A stretch of DNA of 64,000 nucleotides. Source: Rhodococcoides kyotonense. Its GTDB lineage: Bacteria; Actinomycetota; Actinomycetes; Mycobacteriales; Mycobacteriaceae. Positions 1-8,729 of the stretch are shown here, in pieces. A program made the position numbers and the translations under genes. Under the pieces are notes generated by a model that saw only the letters and a list, made by a program, of their open reading frames with translations, had not been told where the DNA came from and searched no databases. The stretch covers positions 1 through 64,000 of the forward strand of contig NZ_LVHI01000020.1 of NCBI RefSeq assembly GCF_001645385.1, read 5' to 3'. The stretch's first letter is position 1; the number at the start of each line of letters is the position of its first letter.

Positions 1-134
1 CACTCCGCCCCACCGGTCGCGTGTGCTTCAGGTGTCCATCGATGCAGCAGCCGACACATCACGGGAAAGACAGCCATCGGCGTCAGCGCGGAAACGAGTC
101 AAACCACTGCATCGACGAACCATTCCAGTATCAC

Positions 135-172
135 TGCGCGGATAGTCGGCCCCTGGGCCATCTATCCGCGCA
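135..172. repeat. Dispersed palindrome, type B copy 1
   Basis: An 11-bp perfect inverted repeat (TGCGCGGATAG / CTATCCGCGCA) encloses a second short pairing (GGCCC/GGGCC). It lies just downstream of purU on the minus strand. A diverged copy lies at 39863-39904. Both are followed by CGCACGGGTG. It could act as a transcription terminator for purU, but there is no T-run. The rest of positions 1-187 shows no gene that I can support. Confidence 0.75.
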
Positions 173-187
173 CGGGTGCGGAGCGCC

Positions 188-1075
188 CTAGCTGAAGACC
201 ACCGTTTTCTTGCCGTGCACCAGGACACGATCCTCGAGGTGCCAGCGCAGCCCGCGGGACAGCACGAGCTTCTCGATGTCACGGCCCTGTCGGACCATGT
301 CGGCGACCTCGTCGGAGTGGTCGACGCGGATGACGTCCTGTTCGACGATCGGACCCGCATCGAGTTCGGCGGTCACGTAGTGGCACGTCGCGCCGATCAG
401 TTTCACGCCGCGCGCGAACGCCTGGTGGTACGGGCGAGCGCCGACGAACGACGGCAGGAAGCTGTGATGAATGTTGAGGGCCTTGCCCGCCCAGTGCTCG
501 CACAGCTCTTCCGGCAGGACCTGCATGAACCGAGCGAGCACGACGGCGTGCGGGTCGTACGAATCGACGAGCTCGCGAACCTCGTCGAACGCCGGTCCGC
601 GCTCGGCCGGATCCTTCGGGAATTCGACGTGGTGGAATCGGATGCCGTGCGCGCGGGCGACCGGTTCGAGTGACTTGTGGTTGCCGATGACAGCCGAGAC
701 CTCGGCGGGGAGTTCGCCTCCGGCTGCGCGCCCGAGCAGGTCGTGCAGGCAGTGCGCTTCCTTGCTGACGAGGATGACGACGCGTTTGCGTTGGCCCGAA
801 TCCTCCAGTGTCCATTCGGTTTCCGGGCCGATCTCGGCTGCGACGGACTCGAACCGGGCGCGCAGTTCCTCGATGCTCATGTCGACGGACGACGCACGCA
901 CGGCCTGACGAGTGAAGAACCATCCCGTGTCCGGATCGGCGTGGTACGCGGCTTCGACGATCCATCCGCCGACCTCGGCGAGGAACGTCGAGATCTTGGC
1001 GACGATGCCCGTGCGGTCGGGGCATCCGAGGGACAGAACGTACCGACGGTCGTCGGCGACACCAGCTGAACTCAT
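188..1075 (-). CDS. purU: Formyltetrahydrofolate deformylase
   Basis: The 295-residue protein hydrolyses 10-formyl-THF to THF and formate, supplying formate and balancing one-carbon pools in the cytosol. An ACT-like regulatory domain covers about residues 8-85 (it opens with GCPDRTGIVAKIS) and a formyltransferase fold covers about 98-280. The catalytic trio of this fold is visible as Asn201, His203 (in NIHHSFLPSF) and Asp239 (in ELDAGPI). The length is normal for PurU. The methyltransferase gene lies 12 nt upstream on the same strand, so the two are probably cotranscribed. Assignment is firm from the domain order and motifs. Confidence 0.95.
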   Translation of the reverse strand: MSSAGVADDRRYVLSLGCPDRTGIVAKISTFLAEVGGWIVEAAYHADPDTGWFFTRQAVRASSVDMSIEELRARFESVAAEIGPETEWTLEDSGQRKRVVILVSKEAHCLHDLLGRAAGGELPAEVSAVIGNHKSLEPVARAHGIRFHHVEFPKDPAERGPAFDEVRELVDSYDPHAVVLARFMQVLPEELCEHWAGKALNIHHSFLPSFVGARPYHQAFARGVKLIGATCHYVTAELDAGPIVEQDVIRVDHSDEVADMVRQGRDIEKLVLSRGLRWHLEDRVLVHGKKTVVFS

Positions 1076-1087
1076 GCGTCGATTCTC

Positions 1088-1936
1088 TCAGGCGGTCCTG
1101 ACCCCGGTTGCCACCAGTGTCGTCGCATCGACCGAATCGATGCCGCGAGCGGTCAGGAGTTCGAGGAACTCGGTGCGGACTCTCTCGCGGGTCGCGTCGT
1201 CGAAGTCGGCCAGTGCACCGCGAAAACCGCTGCCCAGCACGAGGTTCCAGACGAACTCCTCGGTGGCGGGGACGTGATTGGACAGCTCCCGAACCTGAAC
1301 CGACTCGCACCGCTGTGCTTCGAGCCACGCCGCGAGCGTGTCCGCGGTCTCGATGCGGCGCAGCGGGTTGGACTCGTATCCCTGTCGCGACAGCGGGCCG
1401 GTGTGCCCGTCGCCGGGGGAGTGGCGCGCGATGACCTCGAAGTAGGCGTCGCCGAAATCCTTGACCGCGCCCTTGCGCCAGACCGTGACGCCGACGCGGC
1501 CGCCGAGCCGAACTTCGCTCACCAGGCGCGAGAACGTGATGTCCATGTCCGGAAGGAAGAAGATTCCGTAACTGCAGGCCAGGGCGTCGTAACCGCCGTC
1601 GATCGTGCTCGGAGCCTCCCACTCGGTGGCGTCGGCGCAGACGAAGTCGATGTTCCGCAGGGCGGCCGATGTGGCCTTCAGGCGACCGACCTCGAGCAGG
1701 TCGTCGGCGAGATCGATGGCATGGACGATGCCGTCGGGACCGACCGCCTGCGCCGCGGGAATCGCCGACGCGCCCGTGCCTGCGCAGACGTCGAGCACCG
1801 ATTCACCTGCCGCGAGATCCAGAGCGAACGACAGGGCTTGGCCTGCGGGACCCCAGACGAGAGGGGTGATCAGATCGAATTCACGGCTGGTGGAGTTGAA
1901 GGTGTCGGCGGTTCCGGCCGCGCGAGAATGGGACAT
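1088..1936 (-). CDS. Class I SAM-dependent methyltransferase
   Basis: The 282-residue protein has the Rossmann-type SAM site: motif I is [11 protein letters not shown], followed by an acidic end of beta-2 (HAIDLADD) and [10 protein letters not shown]. It resembles the UbiE/Methyltransf_11 group, but the substrate cannot be told from sequence. I chose the ATG at 1936 (MSHSRAAG) rather than upstream codons because the upstream extension is low-complexity and would overlap deoC, whose start is 44 nt away on the other strand. It is probably cotranscribed with purU, which follows after 12 nt. Confidence 0.8.
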   Translation of the reverse strand: MSHSRAAGTADTFNSTSREFDLITPLVWGPAGQALSFALDLAAGESVLDVCAGTGASAIPAAQAVGPDGIVHAIDLADDLLEVGRLKATSAALRNIDFVCADATEWEAPSTIDGGYDALACSYGIFFLPDMDITFSRLVSEVRLGGRVGVTVWRKGAVKDFGDAYFEVIARHSPGDGHTGPLSRQGYESNPLRRIETADTLAAWLEAQRCESVQVRELSNHVPATEEFVWNLVLGSGFRGALADFDDATRERVRTEFLELLTARGIDSVDATTLVATGVRTA

Positions 1937-1979
1937 GTCCCCGAGCTTAGGACGGGCGACGCTGTGGTTGGGTGGTCTC

Positions 1980-2636
1980 ATGTCTGCAACTCGCGCTTCC
2001 CTGGCCCGCATGATCGATCACACGCTGCTCAAGCCCGAAGCGACGCCCGACGACGTCGCCGCGCTCGTCACGGAAGGACTGGAGCTCGGCGTCCTCGCTG
2101 TGTGCGTGTCGCCGTCGATGCTGCCCGTCCGGGCGGAGGGTCTCGTCGTCGCGGCTGTCGCGGGATTCCCGTCGGGCAAACATCATTCGCTCGTCAAGGG
2201 GTCCGAGGCGCGCCTCGCCGTCGACCAGGGCGCGACGGAAATCGACATGGTCATCGACGTCGGCGCAGCTGTTGCCGGCGACTACAACGCGGTGCTGTCC
2301 GACATTCTCACCGTCCGTGAGGCGATCGGGCCGACACCGGTGCTGAAGGTGATCATCGAGTCGGCCGCGCTGTCGGACGAGGCGATCGTCGAGACGTGCC
2401 GTGCCGCCGAACGAGCGGGCGCGAACTTCGTCAAGACGTCGACCGGGTTCCACCCGGCCGGAGGCGCGAGCGTGGAGGCCGTGCGGCTGATGGCCGAGAC
2501 CGTCGGCGGTCGGTTGGGCGTCAAGGCCAGTGGCGGCATCCGAACGACGGATGCCGCCCTGGCGATGATCGACGCGGGTGCCACGCGCCTCGGACTGTCC
2601 GGCACGCGGGCCGTGCTGGACGGCCTGGGGGCCTAG
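1980..2636 (+). CDS. deoC: Deoxyribose-phosphate aldolase
   Basis: This class I aldolase (218 residues) splits 2-deoxyribose 5-phosphate into glyceraldehyde 3-phosphate and acetaldehyde in deoxynucleoside catabolism. The Schiff-base lysine is Lys152 in FVKTSTGF; the second active-site lysine is Lys182 in VKASGGIR; Asp93 in DMVIDVG is the usual proton-relay aspartate. The ATG at 1980 gives the normal N-terminus for the family ([14 protein letters not shown]). It is divergent from the methyltransferase gene and convergent with the DUF2993 gene, with a 14-nt gap at the 3' end. Confidence 0.95.
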   Translation: MSATRASLARMIDHTLLKPEATPDDVAALVTEGLELGVLAVCVSPSMLPVRAEGLVVAAVAGFPSGKHHSLVKGSEARLAVDQGATEIDMVIDVGAAVAGDYNAVLSDILTVREAIGPTPVLKVIIESAALSDEAIVETCRAAERAGANFVKTSTGFHPAGGASVEAVRLMAETVGGRLGVKASGGIRTTDAALAMIDAGATRLGLSGTRAVLDGLGA

Positions 2637-2650
2637 CTTTCGAGGCCCGG

Positions 2651-3388
2651 TCAGGTGAACGTGCTGCACGCCTCCGGCTGCTGCGGCGCGGTCTGACCGG
2701 GCTGCGCGGCCGGCATCGTGTACTGGCCGCCCTCGAGTCGCAGATCGATCGCGTTGTCGCTGACGGTGAGCGACGTCGGCTTCATGTCGAGCGGGTACTG
2801 CTGCAGGCTGTCGGTCAGCACGCCGACGATGCTGTCGACGAGGTCGGTCGGAATGCCGAGTCCCAGGATCGACGCGTTCACGGTCTCGACTTGGACCTGA
2901 TCGCCGCTGATCTGCGGCTTGACGGTCAGCTGGGCGAGGCCTGCCACGGCGAACGACAACGTGCCCGCCGACTGATCCGCCGTCACCCCGGACACGAGCG
3001 CGCCGATGCCCTGCGACTGCAGGGTCTTGGCGATGCCGTCGGTGGACCAGTCGATGTCGGCGCTCGAGCTGCCGATGGTTCCGTTGCTGTCACCGTTCTG
3101 CTGAAGGTCGACGTCGTTGACCTCGGCGTGCACGTTCATGCCCTCGGCCGGGCCGAACCGGGCGTCCTTGCTGTCGACGGTGACCGACGAGACCTTCTTG
3201 TCGACGAGCGACAGCAGCACCGGCTTCCATCCGATGCCGACGTCGACGGAACTGCCGATCTCGCTTTCGAGCTGTCCGGCCAGGCACGACTTGATCTGCT
3301 GTCGGAAGTACAGTTCGCCGCCCAGCAATGCCGCGACGAGTACCAGAACGACGAGCAGCGCAATCAGAGGAGCTTTGCTTCGTGTCAT
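2651..3388 (-). CDS. DUF2993 (LmeA-like) membrane-anchored protein
   Basis: The 245-residue protein has a short basic start, one membrane helix (about residues 6-28, APLIALLVVLVLVAALLGG) and an extracytoplasmic domain typical of DUF2993. In mycobacteria, family member LmeA binds phosphatidylinositol lipids and aids lipomannan elongation; whether this paralogue does the same is not known. The Cys in the KSCL motif after the helix and one Cys at the C-terminus could pair outside the membrane. The ATG at 3388 places the membrane helix at the N-terminus. The position next to deoC matches the mycobacterial Rv0478-Rv0479c pair. Confidence 0.75.
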   Translation of the reverse strand: MTRSKAPLIALLVVLVLVAALLGGELYFRQQIKSCLAGQLESEIGSSVDVGIGWKPVLLSLVDKKVSSVTVDSKDARFGPAEGMNVHAEVNDVDLQQNGDSNGTIGSSSADIDWSTDGIAKTLQSQGIGALVSGVTADQSAGTLSFAVAGLAQLTVKPQISGDQVQVETVNASILGLGIPTDLVDSIVGVLTDSLQQYPLDMKPTSLTVSDNAIDLRLEGGQYTMPAAQPGQTAPQQPEACSTFT

Positions 3389-3465
3389 TCGCAGCAGTCT
3401 TCCGCACAATTCTGAAAGAGCTCTGTGAATCACCGCGAGGAGGGTGAAGTGCATCGAATCTTGTG

Positions 3466-3478
3466 ATGTGCAACACAT
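3466..3478. promoter_or_regulatory. Palindrome ATGTG-CAA-CACAT before the AbiEi-like gene
   Basis: A perfect 5-bp inverted repeat with a 3-nt spacer lies 20 nt upstream of the AbiEi-like start at 3499. AbiEi antitoxins are known to repress their own promoters through inverted repeats, so this may be an operator. The arms are short, so chance is a real alternative. Confidence 0.35.
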
Positions 3479-3498
3479 GCTGTCGTACTCTTGACGGC

Positions 3499-4083
3499 AT
3501 GACCACACGTCCGAGCGCCCTCGAATTGCGTCGCCTGGCTGCGAGTCAGGACGGATACTTCACCATCGAACAGGCCGAGGATCTCGGATACGAACACGCC
3601 TCGATGCACGCCAATATCGTTGCGGGAGACTGGACGAAGGTCGAACGCAATCTGTGCAGGTTGTCGGACTGGCCGCACAACGATCTCGAACACTTCGCGA
3701 TGTGGTGCGCATGGTTCGGCGGCGACGCCGTCATCTCGCACCAGAGCGCCGCCGAGTTGCACGGGTTCGGACATCTGCACCCGCAGTTCGTGCACGTGTC
3801 GGCGTACACCAATCTGCGCCTCGCGGACACGCGCCTCGCAGTGCACCGGTTGCAGCTGACACCGCACGACATCGAGTCCACCGGCACGTTCCGTATGACG
3901 ACGCCGGTGCGGACGGTCCTCGACCTCGCCGCGGGCGGAATCTCGCAGATCACGCTCGACGAAGTCGTCGGCGATGCCGTCGCGATCGGACGCGTCGACC
4001 CGTCGGTGCTGTACGCCGAGGCCACGAACGGAACCGACCGGGTGGCCGAACGCGTCGAACTGGCGTTGTCCGCTTGTACCTGA
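3499..4083 (+). CDS. AbiEi-like antitoxin/transcription regulator family protein, no partner seen
   Basis: The 194-residue protein starts with a winged-helix-like segment (about 1-60; LRRLAASQDGYFTIEQAEDLGY) of the kind found in AbiEi antitoxin N-terminal domains, followed by a conserved middle (ISHQSAAELHGFG, then TTPVRTVLDLA). In type IV systems AbiEi represses its own operon and counters the AbiEii nucleotidyltransferase toxin. No AbiEii gene flanks it; neighbours are a DUF2993 gene and a methyltransferase gene. The ATG at 3499 was chosen because upstream codons run into the divergent promoter region. It may be a solitary regulator of the kind common in actinobacteria. Confidence 0.7.
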   Translation: MTTRPSALELRRLAASQDGYFTIEQAEDLGYEHASMHANIVAGDWTKVERNLCRLSDWPHNDLEHFAMWCAWFGGDAVISHQSAAELHGFGHLHPQFVHVSAYTNLRLADTRLAVHRLQLTPHDIESTGTFRMTTPVRTVLDLAAGGISQITLDEVVGDAVAIGRVDPSVLYAEATNGTDRVAERVELALSACT

Positions 4084-4097
4084 AAATCGGCCTGTAT

Positions 4098-4889
4098 CTA
4101 AGGGTTCGGTCGTACACAGTCCCACGGGACCGTCAGCACGTTGTCGCGCATGCGACGCCGATGCACCACGACGGGTAGACCATCGCGACTCAGTCCGGCC
4201 AACGCCGCGCGCCACCGCACCCGAGGACCGAAGGGGGCGAGGGGAGAAGCCGTCGACCATGCTCGGTCCGCGGCCTGCAGCAGCGCGTGGATCGGCTCGC
4301 CGGGAACGTTGCGGTGGATGAGCGCTTTCGGGAGTCTCTCGGCGATGTCCGACGGCTTGTCGACGGTGAACGGATCCCACGCGATCGTCAGCGACAGCGG
4401 TCCCCCGGCGTCGAGCAGAACCCACGCGCAGCGACGCCCGAGCTCGTCGCATGTGCCGTCGACCAGGAGACCGCCGGGCGCGAGAGCGGACAGGATGCGG
4501 GCCCACGCGCCGGGAACAGCGTCCTCGGGGTACTGCCGCAGCACGTTGAACGCGCGCACGAGGTTCGGTCGTAGGCCGGCCAGCTCGAACCCGCCGCGCG
4601 CGAAGTGCACGTTCTCGGTCGGTTCGACGACGCGGGCCGGGTCGATCTCGAGACCGGTGACGCGCAGATCGGGCCGGACAGTGCGGAGGCGTCGGGCAAG
4701 TTCGAGGGTGGTGTCGGGGCGGGCGCCGTACCCGAGATCGACGACGAGCGGATCCGGCGCATCCGTCAGGACACGCCGGACCAGGGGGCTGTGCGTCAGC
4801 CAGCGATCGCTGCGTCGGAGTCGGTTGATGCCGGTGGTGCCGCGGGTGATGACGCCCTGTGGCTTGGCGGAGCTAGTTGTTCTTGGCAA
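4098..4889 (-). CDS. Class I SAM-dependent methyltransferase-like protein
   Basis: A 263-residue protein with a recognisable but unusual motif I (LVVDLGYGARPD) and an acidic residue for the ribose (TGLEIDPARV). The C-terminal half is Trp/Arg rich and ends RRRMRDNVLTVPWD. The substrate is unknown. The apparent start is TTG at 4889, which overlaps the end of the upstream DUF2505 gene by 17 bp, suggesting translational coupling. No other early ATG/GTG in frame keeps the conserved N-terminus (GVITRGTTGINRLRRSDRW). The AbiEi-like gene converges 14 nt away. Confidence 0.7.
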   Translation of the reverse strand: MPRTTSSAKPQGVITRGTTGINRLRRSDRWLTHSPLVRRVLTDAPDPLVVDLGYGARPDTTLELARRLRTVRPDLRVTGLEIDPARVVEPTENVHFARGGFELAGLRPNLVRAFNVLRQYPEDAVPGAWARILSALAPGGLLVDGTCDELGRRCAWVLLDAGGPLSLTIAWDPFTVDKPSDIAERLPKALIHRNVPGEPIHALLQAADRAWSTASPLAPFGPRVRWRAALAGLSRDGLPVVVHRRRMRDNVLTVPWDCVRPNP

Positions 4890-5379
4890 GCCAGTCGGCC
4901 GTCACTTCACCCTCGCCGCGCCAGAGGTCGCGCAGGTTGACCAGCATCAGCTGTTCGAGCTTCCCGCCGACGAACGGCAGGAACACCTTGGCCTCGGACG
5001 AGGTGCGCAGCGTCGACCCGGTCTCGGTGGCGAACAGCGACGTCGTGCCCTTGAGGCTGCCGGGGCCGGCCGGAATGGACGCGTCGTAGTGGCCCTCGGT
5101 GTTCTCCGCCGTGAAGGGATCGAAGTGCACGTTGCGCGTGATGACCATGTCCTTCTTCATCACGGTCTGCGCGATGTCGGGCAGTTCGGTCCTCGGGATG
5201 ATGTGGTGCATCACGACGTCGATCCCGTCGCTCGAGACCTCGAAGCTCTTCAGCTCGTTGTGGGAGTACTTCTTCATCTCCTCGATACGAGCGTCCCAGT
5301 GATCGCGGCTGGACAGAGCGGCGTACACCTGCTCGGGGGAGTAGGTGAACCGGGCTGAGTAGTTCATGCGGCGCGCCAT
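4873..5379 (-). CDS. DUF2505 protein
   Basis: The 168-residue protein fits the DUF2505 family, which has a START/SRPBCC-like lipid-cavity fold (ARFTYSPEQVYAALSSRDHWDARIEEM at the start, DWLAKN at the end). Function is unknown. A paralogue lies just upstream (5417-5920), 37 nt away on the same strand; both end in a W-x-A-K-N motif, so the pair arose by tandem duplication. It overlaps the downstream methyltransferase gene by 17 bp. Confidence 0.8.
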   Translation of the reverse strand: MARRMNYSARFTYSPEQVYAALSSRDHWDARIEEMKKYSHNELKSFEVSSDGIDVVMHHIIPRTELPDIAQTVMKKDMVITRNVHFDPFTAENTEGHYDASIPAGPGSLKGTTSLFATETGSTLRTSSEAKVFLPFVGGKLEQLMLVNLRDLWRGEGEVTADWLAKNN

Positions 5380-5416
5380 AGCGGACCAGGGTACCGGCAG
5401 TTCCCGAGTAGGTCTG

Positions 5417-5920
5417 CTACAGGTTCTTCGCTATCCAGTTGCCGGTGTAGTCGTGCTCGTTGTCGATCAGAGAAAGGACCTGCTCGCTGATCATCGCCTC
5501 GATCTTGCTGCCGAACAGCGGGATCTTGACCTCGGTCGTTCCCGACAGCGACATCGTCGACGACGTCTCGTCGCCCTCGAGAAGGGTGGTGCCGGAGATC
5601 GACGCGGGTGCGCCGTCGACCGTCGCGCCGAATTTGCCCTCTGCACGGTTGCCGCCGAACGGGCCCCACGACTCGGTGCGCTCGATGACGAGCGGCCCCT
5701 TCTTGAATGCGGTGACCGCGGCGGGCAGTTCTTCCTCGGGGATCGACTGCGAGATCACGACACTGATGGTGCCGTTGAGCGGGGTGGCGCTGACGAGTTG
5801 GGCGCCGGGTCCACCGATCTCGGCGATGCGGTCCTTCCAGTACTGCTCGGAGACGAGTGCGGCGTGCACCTTGTCGACAGATGCGGGAACGGACGCGCTG
5901 TGCGCGATGGGGCGAGGCAT
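5417..5920 (-). CDS. DUF2505 protein, tandem paralogue
   Basis: A 167-residue DUF2505 protein (START-like fold predicted for the family), ending GNWIAKNL. It is less similar to its neighbour in the middle region but shares the pattern of a hydrophobic N-terminal strand, VYAAL/VHAAL helix and C-terminal W-x-A-K-N. The ATG at 5920 is 25 nt from the divergent GTG of murB, so the two promoters must overlap and one or both transcripts may be leaderless. Confidence 0.8.
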   Translation of the reverse strand: MPRPIAHSASVPASVDKVHAALVSEQYWKDRIAEIGGPGAQLVSATPLNGTISVVISQSIPEEELPAAVTAFKKGPLVIERTESWGPFGGNRAEGKFGATVDGAPASISGTTLLEGDETSSTMSLSGTTEVKIPLFGSKIEAMISEQVLSLIDNEHDYTGNWIAKNL

Positions 5921-5945
5921 ACGCGGGAGGGTACCCTGGGCTCCC

Positions 5946-6962
5946 GTGCCTACCGCAATTTCAGGTCTCACCACGATGCGCGTCGGTGGCCCGGCTCGCG
6001 CATTCGCCGTCGCGTCGACATCCGACGAGCTCGTCTCCCTCGTGCGTGACGCCGACGCGTCGGGAACCCCGGTGCTGCTGGTCGGCGGTGGATCCAACCT
6101 GGTCGTCTCCGACGACGGCTTCGACGGCCTCGTCGTGAAGGTCGAGACGTCGGGCGTGAGGGTCGACGGCGACGCGATGTGGGTCGCTGCTGGGGAGCGC
6201 TGGGACGGCGTCGTCGCCCGTTCGTTGGACGAGGGCCTCGCCGGTCTCGAAGCGCTGTCGGGCATCCCCGGTCTGTCGGGTGCGACGCCGGTGCAGAACG
6301 TCGGCGCGTACGGGACCGTCACGTCCGACGTGCTCGAGTCGTTGACCGTGTACGACCGCGAGACGGGCGAGACGTCGGTCTGGGGTCCCGAGCGATGCGG
6401 CTTCGGGCTGCACCGTCAGTCGGTCTTCAAGCATTCGACGCGGTACGTCATCCTCGACACGACGATGCGGCTGCGGCGTTCGGGGTCGTCGGATCCCGTG
6501 CGGTACGCGGGGTTGGCGGACCGGCTCGGCGTCACCATCGGGGACACCGTCGCCGCCAAGGACGTGCGCGAGGCGGTGCTCGATCTTCGTCGCCAGAAGG
6601 GCATGGTGCTCGACGCGTCCGACCACGACACGTGGAGCGTCGGCTCCTTCTTCCTGAATCCCGTGCTGGCCGAGGTTCCTTCGAGCGCGTCGCGCGCTCC
6701 GCAGTACCCGGATCCGTCGGGAATCAAGATCCACGCCGCATGGCTCATCCAGAACGCCGGCTTCGCACACGGCTACGGCACCGAGTTCGGCAACGGCACC
6801 GCGGCGCTGTCCACGAAACACGTGCTCGCCATCACCAACCGCGGCGGCGCGACGACGGCCGACGTGATGGCGCTGGCGTCGCACATCCGCGACGGGGTGG
6901 AGGCAGAGTTCGGGATCACACTCGTGCCCGAATGCGATCTGGTCGGCTGCTCGCTCGCCTGA
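5946..6962 (+). CDS. murB: UDP-N-acetylenolpyruvoylglucosamine reductase
   Basis: MurB reduces UDP-GlcNAc-enolpyruvate to UDP-MurNAc with NADPH and FAD in cytoplasmic peptidoglycan synthesis. The 338-residue protein shows the FAD-binding segment (TTMRVGGPARA and LLVGGGSNLVVSDDGF), the conserved GIPGLSGATPVQNVGAYG loop, and WSVGSFFLNP with the catalytic serine of type I enzymes. The GTG at 5946 puts the TTMRVGGPA motif about 10 residues from the start, as in homologues. Gene order with the L,D-transpeptidase gene downstream mirrors mycobacterial murB. Confidence 0.95.
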   Translation: MPTAISGLTTMRVGGPARAFAVASTSDELVSLVRDADASGTPVLLVGGGSNLVVSDDGFDGLVVKVETSGVRVDGDAMWVAAGERWDGVVARSLDEGLAGLEALSGIPGLSGATPVQNVGAYGTVTSDVLESLTVYDRETGETSVWGPERCGFGLHRQSVFKHSTRYVILDTTMRLRRSGSSDPVRYAGLADRLGVTIGDTVAAKDVREAVLDLRRQKGMVLDASDHDTWSVGSFFLNPVLAEVPSSASRAPQYPDPSGIKIHAAWLIQNAGFAHGYGTEFGNGTAALSTKHVLAITNRGGATTADVMALASHIRDGVEAEFGITLVPECDLVGCSLA

Positions 6963-7034
6963 TTCCCGAGCGGTCGTGTCGGTTCGAGCGCCTACCATGG
7001 AGTCTTCGTACGTCAGCGTTGTAAGGAGTTTTCA

Positions 7035-8585
7035 GTGCAGGTCACCAGCGTCGGGCACGCGGGGTTCCACATTCGGACCGATGCGGGCAGCATCCTGTGC
7101 GACCCGTGGGTGAATCCTGCCTACTTCACCTCGTGGTTCCCGTTCCCGGACAACTCGCAGCTCGACTGGGACGCGCTCGGAAACTGCGACTACCTGTACG
7201 TCTCGCACCTGCACAAGGACCACTTCGATCCGAAGAACCTGGCCGATCACGTCAACAAGGACGCGACCGTCCTGCTGCCGGACTACCCGGTGCCGGACCT
7301 GAAGCACGAGCTCGAGAAGCTCGGCTTCCACAAGTTCTTCGAGACGACCGACTCGGTCAAGCACCGTCTGTCCGGACCCAAGGGCGATCTCGACATCATG
7401 ATCATCGCCCTGCGTGCGCCCGCGGACGGTCCGATCGGTGACTCGGGCCTCGTCGTGTCCGACGGCGAGACCGTCGCGTTCAACATGAACGACGCCCGTC
7501 CCGTCGATCTCGACGTGCTGACCGAACAGTTCGGGCACGTCGACGTCCACATGCTGCAGTACTCCGGGGCCATCTGGTATCCGATGGTCTACGACATGGT
7601 CGAACGCGCGAAGAAGTCGTTCGGCGAGCAAAAGCGTCAGCGTCAGATGGACCGTGCGCGTCAGTACATCGAGCAGATCGGTGCCACGTGGGTCGTGCCG
7701 TCGGCGGGCCCGCCGTGCTTCCTCGACGACGAACTGCGGTTCCTCAACGACGTGTACGACGACCCGTCCAACATCTTCCCGGACCAGATGGTCTTCCTGG
7801 ATCAGATGCGACGCAACGGACACGACAAGGGACTGCTGCAGATTCCGGGCACGACGTCGACGTTCAAAGGCAGCGATCTCGTCTCGCACGAGCATCCGAT
7901 CCCGACCCCGGAAGTCGAGGCCATCTTCACCACCGGCAAAGCGCAGTACATCGAGGACTACGCGCAGCGTCAGGCAGGCGTCATCGCGGCCGAGAAGGCG
8001 GCGTGGGCGTCGGCGGACGGCGAACCGCTGCTCGAACCGCTGCGAGAGTTGTTCGAGCCCATCATGATTCAGACCGATCAGATCTGCGACGGCATCGGCT
8101 ACCCGGTCGGGCTGATGCTCGGCGCAGAGACCGTCGTACTCGATTTTCCGAAGCGGATCGTGCGTGAGCCGCTGCTGAAGGAGCGGTTCCGGTACAGCTT
8201 CACGATCCCGGCGGAGCTGGTGCGGACCGTCGTGCGCGACAAGGAACCGGACTGGGTCAACTCGATCTTTCTGTCCACCCGGTTCCGTGCTCGACGGGTC
8301 GGCGGGTACAACGAGTTCCTGTACACGTTCTTCAAATGCCTGACGGACGAGCGCATCGCGTACGCCGACGGCTGGTTCGCCGAGGCACACGACGACAGCG
8401 CCACGATCGTCAAGGACGGCTACGAGATTCAGCGTCGCTGCCCGCACCTGAAGGCCGACCTGTCCAAGTTCGGCATCGTCGAGGGCAACAAACTCACGTG
8501 CAACCTGCACGGCTGGGACTGGAATCTCGACACGGGTCGTTGTCTGACGTCGCGCGGTCACGAGTTGCGGTCGACCAAGCTGTAG
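7035..8585 (+). CDS. MBL-fold hydrolase fused to a Rieske [2Fe-2S] domain
   Basis: The 516-residue protein joins an N-terminal metallo-beta-lactamase fold, with an intact H-x-H-x-D-H signature (His58, His60, Asp62, His63), to a C-terminal Rieske domain with intact ligands Cys469/His471 (CPH) and Cys489/His492 (CNLHGW). The MBL part should bind two metals and the Rieske part a [2Fe-2S] cluster, suggesting a redox-coupled hydrolase; substrate unknown. It looks like the M. tuberculosis Rv3818-type protein of the same size. A clear Shine-Dalgarno (AAGGAG, 7023-7028) precedes the GTG start. It breaks the murB-ldt neighbourhood seen in mycobacteria. Confidence 0.85.
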   Translation: MQVTSVGHAGFHIRTDAGSILCDPWVNPAYFTSWFPFPDNSQLDWDALGNCDYLYVSHLHKDHFDPKNLADHVNKDATVLLPDYPVPDLKHELEKLGFHKFFETTDSVKHRLSGPKGDLDIMIIALRAPADGPIGDSGLVVSDGETVAFNMNDARPVDLDVLTEQFGHVDVHMLQYSGAIWYPMVYDMVERAKKSFGEQKRQRQMDRARQYIEQIGATWVVPSAGPPCFLDDELRFLNDVYDDPSNIFPDQMVFLDQMRRNGHDKGLLQIPGTTSTFKGSDLVSHEHPIPTPEVEAIFTTGKAQYIEDYAQRQAGVIAAEKAAWASADGEPLLEPLRELFEPIMIQTDQICDGIGYPVGLMLGAETVVLDFPKRIVREPLLKERFRYSFTIPAELVRTVVRDKEPDWVNSIFLSTRFRARRVGGYNEFLYTFFKCLTDERIAYADGWFAEAHDDSATIVKDGYEIQRRCPHLKADLSKFGIVEGNKLTCNLHGWDWNLDTGRCLTSRGHELRSTKL

Positions 8586-8729
8586 CGCCGCGCTGGTCAC
8601 GCCGACGCGCGTGCGTTTGCCGACTGTTTGCGCGAAATGTCCGGTTGCAGCCGTGAATTCGGTGTGAATCGGACCGCAGCCCCCGTCTCGATGCGTATCC
8701 GTGGAAAATCCCCGAGTACGTTGGAAAAC

